Assembly: GCA_964417555.1 (NCBI GenBank)
Contig: CAYQIM010000036.1
Location: 1 to 10,937 of the forward strand
Direction: 5' to 3'
Source: CAYQIM01 sp964417555
GTDB lineage: Bacteria; Pseudomonadota; Gammaproteobacteria; Diplorickettsiales; Diplorickettsiaceae
Length of the DNA: 10,937 nt
Shown here: one piece after another, positions 1 to 5,700 of the stretch
Numbering within the stretch: the stretch's first letter is position 1
Layout: every line of letters starts with the position of its first letter
Notes under the pieces: generated by a model
What the model saw: the letters and a program-made list of their open reading frames with translations, nothing else
Databases searched by the model: none
What the model was told of the DNA's origin: nothing
Position numbers and translations under genes: made by a program

Positions 1-2
1 GG

Positions 3-110
3 ACGCAGGACGAATCGCGGCCTAATTTCAGTCGCGTGATGCGAATTAATTTTGGGGACACGATGGCCAAAATTTTTCATGAGCATAGCGACTCGCTTGT
101 TGTAAAATAA
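3..110 (+). CDS. C-terminal end of an unidentified protein, cut by the left edge
   Basis: Frame 3 is open from the window edge to TAA at 108-110 and gives about 35 residues ending in MAKIFHEHSDSLVVK. The other two forward frames stop within the first 40 bases. The stretch is visibly richer in G+C than the AT-rich DNA that follows, which fits the end of a real gene. I do not recognise the protein; the segment VMRINFGDT is only vaguely like the tails of PLP-dependent aminotransferase or MocR proteins, too weak to name. With so few codons, chance openness cannot be excluded. Confidence 0.35.
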   Translation, partial: TQDESRPNFSRVMRINFGDTMAKIFHEHSDSLVVK

Positions 111-210
111 AATGTATTAATTATAGAAATTATAAATATATAAATAAATATAACGTTAAGCATGAAAAATTATTTTCAATACTATTTTCAAACTAAATCT
201 GGAAAAAACA
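111..210 (+). promoter_or_regulatory. AT-rich leader and ribosome binding site of the aerolysin-like gene
   Basis: These 100 bases are almost all A and T and separate the upstream open frame from the toxin-like gene. They contain several TATAAAT-type -10 candidates around 130-150 but no convincing single -35, so I place the promoter only approximately. TCTGGA at 198-203, seven bases before ATG 211, is the likely Shine-Dalgarno and decides that start. A 9-base direct repeat (TATTTTCAA at 171-179 and 183-191, 12-base period) lies just before it. Confidence 0.4.
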
Positions 211-1167
211 ATGCCTAGTAAAGGAACTTTATATAATTTAGAGCGCACAAATCGGCAGCTCATTACGTCAGAAAATTTAATAGAATTAGGAATCGATGAA
301 TCTATTCTTGAAGCTCCTCAACTTATTTTTAAGGATGATAAACTAAAAGAACATAAACCTATTGGAATTTCAATTAATGGAAAGGCGTTGGGTGATTTTC
401 CTGAAATAACAGCAGAGAAGCGGGGTTGGCTTTCGTATATGAATATTGGCGAGCCAATTATTGAAGAACGAAAAAATATTCACCCGCCGACTGTTGATAC
501 CATTTCTTCTCGAACCTATGTAAATCGAGATAGCTTTTATTCACGTGAGTTTGAAGATAACGTTGATTTTACAATTTCAAATACCATTACCTGGCATATT
601 CAAGGAGAAGCCGAGTTGACTTTTGGTACGAGAGCAATGTCTAATCTTTCAAAAATGGTAGAGTCCCAAATCCTTGCTCGAGGAAGTTCTGATCAGCCAA
701 GTGTCGATGTTTATTTTAAAAATAATGCAACTACAGTGGGTGAAGCAGAGGTATTTGCCCAACTGAGACTTGCTATTCAAGCCGCAGTAGGTGGCTCATT
801 GACAACCTCATCGACGTCTACTTCTGGGACAAAAGGGGTAATTCCGGCTAATTCGCGAGTAAAAACACTTGCCACTCAACGCCGAGTTAAAAAGCAATAT
901 GATTATAATATTCCGATCACTTTCGTTGGATTTATTGCTGTTCAGTATGCAGTGCCTGCTAAAATTACACATTATCCGCCACAATCTGTTCCCCCTTACA
1001 CGTCCACTATCGTTGCTCGTGACATTAATTTACTTGGGTTAGTTGGGAACAAACAACATCGTGTTAAGGGATTGGCTGAAACTGTTTCGGCACTGGAAGT
1101 TGAGCATACGGTATTTGAGCAGGAACCACTTACTCATCTTAATGAGCCGCTTTACCGCCAATCGTAA
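211..1167 (+). CDS. Putative aerolysin/ETX-MTX2-type beta-pore-forming protein
   Basis: A 318-aa protein whose middle and C-terminal parts show the alternating Ser/Thr/hydrophobic strand pattern of the aerolysin/epsilon-toxin/MTX2 superfamily. A typical N..(T/S)...T.T run lies at residues 105-145 (NVDFTISNTITW, then a Gly before a Ser/Lys-rich stretch). A Gly/Ser/Thr-rich segment at 193-208 could be the membrane-insertion hairpin loop. A signature-like block IPANSRVKTLA followed by YNIPITFVGFIAVQY lies at 211-246. Members of this family oligomerise on target membranes and form beta-barrel pores. The first ~100 residues are not recognised and may be a binding domain. There is no N-terminal signal peptide and no transmembrane helix, so export would need another secretion route or lysis. 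TCTGGA seven bases upstream supports the start. It is probably co-transcribed with the 112-aa gene 25 bases downstream. The fold assignment is by pattern only; a non-toxic beta-rich structural protein is the alternative. Confidence 0.6.
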   Translation: MPSKGTLYNLERTNRQLITSENLIELGIDESILEAPQLIFKDDKLKEHKPIGISINGKALGDFPEITAEKRGWLSYMNIGEPIIEERKNIHPPTVDTISSRTYVNRDSFYSREFEDNVDFTISNTITWHIQGEAELTFGTRAMSNLSKMVESQILARGSSDQPSVDVYFKNNATTVGEAEVFAQLRLAIQAAVGGSLTTSSTSTSGTKGVIPANSRVKTLATQRRVKKQYDYNIPITFVGFIAVQYAVPAKITHYPPQSVPPYTSTIVARDINLLGLVGNKQHRVKGLAETVSALEVEHTVFEQEPLTHLNEPLYRQS

Positions 1168-1192
1168 ATATTCTTAAAAGGGAAAAATTATT

Positions 1193-1531
1193 ATGACATT
1201 TGACAGCCTATTTTCGTTTAGCAATGATATTGCAGACAATGTTCAAGGTATTAACCGCTCTTTAGGGGATAAAATTCCAGGTGCTCATACGGAGGCTAAA
1301 ATCCTTAGAGAAGAATCTCATGAAGCACTTGCTGTTATGGGATTTCTAAATAAATTCATGGATAAAATGCAGAAAACATCACAGCTACACAACAAAGCGT
1401 TTAGTGACCCCAAAACAACATCTAACATGGCCGAATCTAGCATGAAAGAAGGTAGTAAAACTGTTGATAATGATCCGAGTATCGAAAAACCCAGTCAGAA
1501 CATTAAGAACAAAGCCAATAAGCATAACTAA
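1193..1531 (+). CDS. Small hydrophilic hypothetical protein, possible partner of the pore-forming protein
   Basis: A 112-aa protein I do not recognise. Residues 1-65 can form amphipathic helices (for example ILREESHEALAVMGFLNKFM). Residues 66-112 are polar, rich in Lys, Ser and Asn, and probably disordered. There is no signal peptide or membrane segment. AGGGA at 1179-1183, nine bases before the ATG, is a good Shine-Dalgarno. The 25-base gap after the aerolysin-like gene, with no terminator between them, points to one operon. A small soluble protein encoded right after a leaderless toxin could be a chaperone, immunity or secretion partner, but nothing in its sequence proves any of these. A hairpin that could end the transcript lies about 100 bases downstream. 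Confidence 0.7.
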   Translation: MTFDSLFSFSNDIADNVQGINRSLGDKIPGAHTEAKILREESHEALAVMGFLNKFMDKMQKTSQLHNKAFSDPKTTSNMAESSMKEGSKTVDNDPSIEKPSQNIKNKANKHN

Positions 1532-1569
1532 AATTTTAAAAAAACTATAATTTTGTCTACCTGATTTCA

Positions 1570-1720
1570 CACAGGCGTTGCTTGTGCTAAAAGGGTACTA
1601 GGAAAAATTAATGTTAAGGATTACCATGTACTGGACTGCAAAGCAGTCCAGTTTTAGCGCTTTCCTTGAACTTGCTAAAATCGCTTACCTATCAGCGCGA
1701 CACCACAGGCAAAGCCTGTG
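1570..1720. repeat. Pair of related CACAGGC hairpins
   Basis: Two near-identical small hairpins occur 134 bases apart: CACAGGC-GTT-GCTTGTG at 1570-1586 and CACAGGC-AAA-GCCTGTG at 1704-1720. The first differs in the loop and by a C-to-T change that keeps pairing as G-U in RNA. The 10-bp hairpin at 1630-1652 shares the central GCAAAGC with the second. This looks like decayed copies of a short palindromic repeat family, but a family cannot be shown from one window. Confidence 0.4.
1630..1655 (+). terminator. Likely intrinsic terminator of the aerolysin-like operon
   Basis: ACTGGACTGC (1630-1639) and GCAGTCCAGT (1643-1652) form a perfect 10-bp stem closed by an AAA loop. A short T-run (1652-1655) follows on the + strand. 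There is no T-run on the other side, so the orientation fits ending transcription from the left. The T-run is short and the structure sits about 100 bases past the stop at 1531, so a repeat element with incidental terminator form is also possible. Confidence 0.55.
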
Positions 1721-1785
1721 CCGGAGTCTCTAAAAACGTAAAAGCCTTTTGCTTTGTTAACCTAATATGACATGGTTTTAAGGTA

Positions 1786-1808
1786 TGCTCATTTGAGCAG
1801 TGATCACT
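1786..1808. repeat. Adjoining palindromes around a GATC
   Basis: TGCTCA-TT-TGAGCA (1786-1799) runs directly into the perfect 10-base palindrome AGTGATCACT (1799-1808), sharing one A. The pair is enclosed by a weaker outer pairing, TTTTAAG (1776-1782) with CTTAAAA (1807-1813). Such symmetry fits a dimeric regulator site or an RNA stem; no gene start lies close enough to say which. Confidence 0.35.
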
Positions 1809-1850
1809 TAAAAGATGCGGCGGAGAATAGTTACTACAAATTTGCTACAT

Positions 1851-1879
1851 TGCTCTCGGATGGTATAAGAAAGAGAGCA
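1851..1879. repeat. Inverted repeat TGCTCTC / GAGAGCA
   Basis: A perfect 7-bp inverted repeat (1851-1857 and 1873-1879) with a 15-base loop, 40 bases from the tRNA fragment. There is no T-run, so it is not a convincing terminator. Confidence 0.35.
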
Positions 1880-1918
1880 GGGAAGTTCGACTAAGTCTTT
1901 GATTTAACACCATTATTC

Positions 1919-1950
1919 TGGTGACTATGGGTGGACTCGAACCACCGATC
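1919..1950 (-). pseudogene. tRNA gene 3' fragment (T-arm, acceptor strand, CCA)
   Basis: Read on the minus strand, GGTGG-TTCGAGT-CCACC (1946-1930) is a canonical T-arm with a perfect 5-bp stem and seven-base TTCGAGT loop. It is followed by the seven-base acceptor strand CATAGTC, discriminator A and an encoded CCA (1921-1919). A matching 5' acceptor strand would be GACTATG; it is not present at the right distance, so the 5' half is missing or replaced. Tail fragments of this kind are left when integrases use tRNA 3' ends as attachment sites. From memory, the acceptor/T-arm combination resembles an elongator-Met or Ile tRNA, but the anticodon is gone, so I do not assign the amino acid. Confidence 0.7.
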
Positions 1951-1955
1951 AAAGA

Positions 1956-1999
1956 TGAGGAAATTGCAAATGCCTCAGTTTAAAGAATTTTCAGTTCCT
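1956..1999 (-). other. Possible rearranged tRNA body next to the 3' fragment
   Basis: Upstream of the T-arm on the minus strand lie two arm-like elements. One is a 5-bp stem TGAGG/CCTCA (1977-1956) with a 12-base loop. The other is AGGAA-CTGAAAA-TTCTT (1999-1983), a 5-bp stem (one G-T) with a seven-base loop reading like a tRNA-Phe anticodon loop (GAA). A proper D-arm and 5' acceptor strand are absent, so this would not be a working tRNA. In AT-rich DNA the match may be chance. Confidence 0.2.
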
Positions 2000-2017
2000 A
2001 CTAGCTAGATAATAACC

Positions 2018-2440
2018 ATGTTAACTACCGAAGATAACAATAAAATGATAGAAAAATCCCTGGCACAACTCTTAAGGCAATTAAAAGAAGCCATGCTACG
2101 CGAGACAAACTGTGTTTGTATTAGGCTAAGTAAACTAGAAAGTCTGAATGAAGGTATAAGCGCCTTAAAAAATATTCTATTTGCATCGGTTGATGATTTC
2201 TACTCAGTCAAAGAGTTAATAGAGATTGAACAGTTTTTTTCACAGTCAAATACTTTAAAACGCTTCTATTTTCCTGATTATAAACCACTTATTGGTCCCT
2301 CACTTCTGATGTACGTCGAGATAGAGGTTCTGTTAGACACCCTGGAAATGAAATCTCTCGATTTAGCTTGCCGTGGTTATAAACTTGCTACCAGTGAAGT
2401 AAAAAGCTTAGTTTTTGAACTACGTAATTTAAACCGTTGA
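2018..2440 (+). CDS. Hypothetical 140-aa protein
   Basis: An open frame of 140 codons coding for a mainly helical, Leu/Lys/Glu-rich protein with no signal peptide, membrane segment or motif I recognise. The first ATG (2018) has no Shine-Dalgarno. An in-frame ATG at 2045 (residue 10) has GAAGA ten bases upstream and may be the true start. The gene lies between the tRNA scar and the synthetase leader, with about 295 bases to the synthetase start, so it is probably its own transcript. It could be a minor island gene or a degenerate one. Codon use matches its AT-rich neighbours, which supports a real gene modestly. Confidence 0.5.
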   Translation: MLTTEDNNKMIEKSLAQLLRQLKEAMLRETNCVCIRLSKLESLNEGISALKNILFASVDDFYSVKELIEIEQFFSQSNTLKRFYFPDYKPLIGPSLLMYVEIEVLLDTLEMKSLDLACRGYKLATSEVKSLVFELRNLNR

Positions 2441-2444
2441 TATT

Positions 2445-2473
2445 TTGACGAAGAAAAAATTGACTTTAACAAT
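2445..2473 (+). promoter_or_regulatory. Candidate sigma-70 promoter for the synthetase-kinase operon
   Basis: TTGACG (2445-2450) is a near-perfect -35 and is followed after 17 bases by AACAAT (2468-2473), a four-of-six -10. A second TTGACT at 2460-2465 and a TATAAA at 2474-2479 overlap, but their mutual spacing is wrong. If used, the transcript would carry a leader of about 250 bases containing the palindromes described separately. Confidence 0.35.
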
Positions 2474-2507
2474 TATAAAACCAGGGCATTGTCACTGCTA
2501 ATAATCG

Positions 2508-2571
2508 CAGCATGCTGTAAGCCATTTATGCTTGATAAATGGTTATGAGGGGTAATTACCTTAAATTAAGG
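2508..2571. promoter_or_regulatory. Cluster of four palindromes upstream of the synthetase
   Basis: Within 64 bases there are CAGCATGCTG (2508-2517, perfect), CCATTTAT/ATAAATGG with a five-base loop (2522-2542), GGTAATTACC (2551-2560, perfect) and CCTTAA-A-TTAAGG (2559-2571). The density just downstream of the candidate promoter suggests operator sites or a structured leader. No known regulator motif is recognised. None has a T-run, so terminator function is unlikely. Confidence 0.45.
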
Positions 2572-2654
2572 GGGACATGAATCTGTTTTTAAGCATAGGT
2601 TCGGCACCAGGAAAAGTTCTTTAATAGTTTGTTCATTTGGTTTAATCTAAGTTA

Positions 2655-2708
2655 GCCGCTATTTTATTGTTTAATAAAATACAATGCCTCTGTAAGAGAT
2701 AAAGCGGC
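2655..2708 (+). promoter_or_regulatory. Nested inverted repeats in the synthetase leader
   Basis: GCCGCT (2655-2660) pairs with AGCGGC (2703-2708). The enclosed DNA holds a perfect 9-bp AT stem, TATTTTATT (2660-2668) with AATAAAATA (2673-2681), loop GTTT. The outer stem ends 26 bases before the synthetase ATG, where it could affect translation initiation. The synthetase itself has only a weak purine-rich ribosome site (AAAAAAAGAA directly before ATG 2735). Confidence 0.35.
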
Positions 2709-2734
2709 CAAATTATAGCACACCAAAAAAAGAA

Positions 2735-5700
2735 ATGATACTAATTACAGCTAGCTTTACAGCGGATCCAATAATCCGCCCCTTACAACTTTTTTTAGAT
2801 TTAATAAACGTAGAATCTGAAATACGTTTGACGCCCTATGCGCAGGTATTTCAGCAATTACTTGATCCCTGTAGTTTATTTTGTAGTAATGAGCAAGGGG
2901 TCAATATTCTATTGATTCGGCTTGAAGATTGGCTACCTTCAGAATCTGAAAAGCATAATTTATTAATTGATTCCCTTAACGAGAGGATTGATAATTTTTT
3001 GTCAACCTTTAAAAATATGACAAATAAAGTTAAGGTACCTTTAATTATAGTTTTATGTAGACCTAGTTCTGTTATTTATGAGAATACTTTGTTAAAGAAA
3101 ATTTTCATAAGGTTAGAAAAAGAATTTCAAGAAATTGTTACACACTATACAGGCATCTATTTTATTTCTACTAAGGCTATAGATACTTATTATCCTGTCA
3201 AGGGTTATCATAATAGTTACGCAAATAAAATAGGTCATATTCCTTATACAGAAAGTTATTTTTCTGCGTTAGCAGCCACAGTGGCTAGAAAAATACATGC
3301 CATATTTCAGCCAACTTACAAAGTAATTGTACTAGATTGTGATAATACTTTATGGGAAGGTATTTGTGGTGAAGTAGAGAATATAGCCGATTTAAAGGTT
3401 ACAGAAACCCAGCTGGCTTTACAACGCTTCATTATAGAGCAACAAAAAATAGGGATGCTAATCTGCTTATGTAGTAAGAATAACGAAGTAGATGTTTGGT
3501 CTGTATTTGATAAACATCCCGGTATGCTGATAAAACGCCACCATCTTGCATCCCATCGGATTAATTGGCAAGAGAAAACCATTAATATTTCAGAAGTAGC
3601 AGAACAGCTCAATTTATCACTGAATAGTTTTATCTTTATTGATGATAATAGCCATGAATGCCGGGCTATGCAGAAAGCACATCCTGAAGTGCTAACGATC
3701 CAATATAAAGAAAATATTATTCATATTCTACAGCATATTTGGTGTTTAGATCGATTAAACATTACACAAGAAGATCTTCAACGTACGACGTCCTATCAAC
3801 AAAAAGTCAAATACTTGTCGTCAAATGTTTCCTCTTTAAATCAATTCATTAATGATTTAAAGCTAGAAGTCTCATTATTACCACTTTCCAGTGATAATCC
3901 TTCTGAAGTAGGGCGGCTAAAAAGAGCCGCTGAACTAACTCGGAAAGTTAATCAATTTAATTGTACAACACAGCGATTTACCGATAAACAGCTGCAATGT
4001 CTTTTAACAGGCTCACAAACTTGTTTAGTTATCCATATTAAAGACAAAGAAAAAAATTACGGTTTGAAAGGTGTTTTGATCTATGAACTTAAAGAAGAAG
4101 CTTTAGAAATATCAAATTTTTTATTAAGTTGTGAAGTATTAGGCCGTGGGGCTGAACATCACATCCTTAATGAAATTGGCTGCTTAGCTAAAGAACATGA
4201 TGTTTTATTGATTAAGTTTCAGTTTATATCGAGTGATAGAAATGAGCCAGCAGAAGCGTTTTTAACAAGTGTTTGTGGGCCAGCTGTAAAAACCGATAAT
4301 GGCGTTTTTTTTAATATTTCCACAGAAAAAGCTTGTTCGGTTAACTACGAAATGACACAGCAATTTGTAACGGCTAAAAAAGTTAAAGAAATAAGAAAAG
4401 AAATAAATAGGAAAAAAGTAGTTATAGAAAAAAAAGATTGTATTGATTACTTGCGGATTGCCCATGATTTCTCTACAGTCGAACAAATTTTGTATTTTTT
4501 AAAGAACAATAATCATCGATCATTTTTTACAGATTCTGTTCTTATTGCAGCTAAAACACCATTGGAGGCAGAACTGATTGTACTATGGGAAGAAAGTTTA
4601 AATATATCCAATTTAAGTTGCGGAGATAACTTCACTCAACTAGGTGGTGATTCAATAAAAGCTACTTTAGTTCTAGGTAAAATTTATTCAATTTATAATA
4701 CGGAACTACAAATAAGTGACTTATTGAATAGCACGATTAGTAAGCTTGCTACTTTAATCGAAGAAAAAGAAAAAAACCCAACTTTACTCCAACAAACAAC
4801 ATTACAAAAAAGAGAAGGCGAGTTATATCCCCTTTCCTTTGCTCAGCAACGGCTTTGGTTTTTAGACCAACTAGAACCAAATAGATCACTTTATAACATG
4901 TTTGTCGTATTCGAACTTAAAGGTAATTTAAGTCAAGAATTACTAAAGCAAACATTTTTAGTTTTATTGGAGCGACATGAAAGCTTACGTACTTGTTTTT
5001 TTAATCAAGAAGGTAAGTCTTATCAAACGGTTTTAGCTTACAACCCTGAATTGCTCCGATTTAGTTGGGACTCCATGTTGAACTTGTCTAAGAAAAATTT
5101 GCGTGAATTAGCCCATAAAGAGGCACAACACGTTTTTCAACTTAACAATGCTCCTTTATTAAGAATTCGAGTGTTAGAAAATGGGCACCAATATATTCTA
5201 ATGATAAATATGCATCATATCATTCATGATGGTTGGTCATTTCATGTTTTTTGCAAAGAACTAATGGAGATTTATTCTGCTTTAGTGGAAAAACAACCCA
5301 TTGATTTAGTCAAAAAAAAGTGGGATTACATTGATTTTTCACATTGGCAGCGTAACTTTCTAAATGTAGCTCGGCAAGAACAGCTATTGAGTTATTGGAC
5401 GGAGCAACTGGCTGATTTTGTCCCAACTAAATTACCTTCAGACTACACAAGCTTAAATAGAGGTTATGCAGGAGATAGAATAGCTTTCTCAATTAGTAAA
5501 AAAACACTGACTACTATTAGAAAAATATCGCAAGCTAATCAAACGACCTTATTTACCACCTTATTTTCTGCATTTTCTATTTTAATAAGTCAATATACAT
5601 CACAAAAAGATCTTGTAATAGGAACACCTATTTCGGGTAGGCATTATCCAAATCTAGAAACTATGATTGGTTTTTTTGTCAATATTTTAATATTACGTGC

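Larger units (their letters stand above)
1532..2017. other. Gene-free interval, 486 bases, rich in inverted repeats
   Basis: No reading frame here is convincing on either strand. The interval holds a row of short inverted repeats: CACAGGC/GCTTGTG (1570-1586), a 10-bp perfect hairpin (1630-1652), TTTTAGC/GCTAAAA (1652-1680), CACAGGC/GCCTGTG (1704-1720), AAAGC/GCTTT (1741-1755), TGCTCA/TGAGCA (1786-1799) running into the palindrome AGTGATCACT (1799-1808), and TGCTCTC/GAGAGCA (1851-1879). It ends with a tRNA 3' fragment on the minus strand. The mix suggests recombined accessory DNA with repeat remnants between two transcription units. Confidence 0.7.

Noticed and set aside
1385..1570. Minus-strand 61-codon frame with a hydrophobic start
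   Set aside because: It is antisense to the end of the 112-aa gene, has no ribosome site, and its composition mirrors the Lys/Asn-rich sense strand.
1919..1999. Functional tRNA gene on the minus strand
   Set aside because: No 5' acceptor strand GACTATG and no D-arm are found; only the 3' portion is canonical.
1532..2017. CRISPR array or insertion sequence in the repeat-rich interval
   Set aside because: The hairpins are not evenly spaced or of one repeat sequence, and no transposase frame or paired terminal repeats are visible.
2522..2542. Terminator after the 140-aa gene
   Set aside because: The 8-bp stem is AT-rich and is followed by GTTATGAGG, with no T-run.
3316..3612. Minus-strand 98-codon frame
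   Set aside because: It lies wholly inside the FkbH domain, whose motifs prove the sense frame; the antisense product resembles no family.
4262..4486. Minus-strand 74-codon frame rich in Phe and Tyr
   Set aside because: Its composition is the antisense of a Lys/Glu-rich linker in the synthetase, not a membrane protein.
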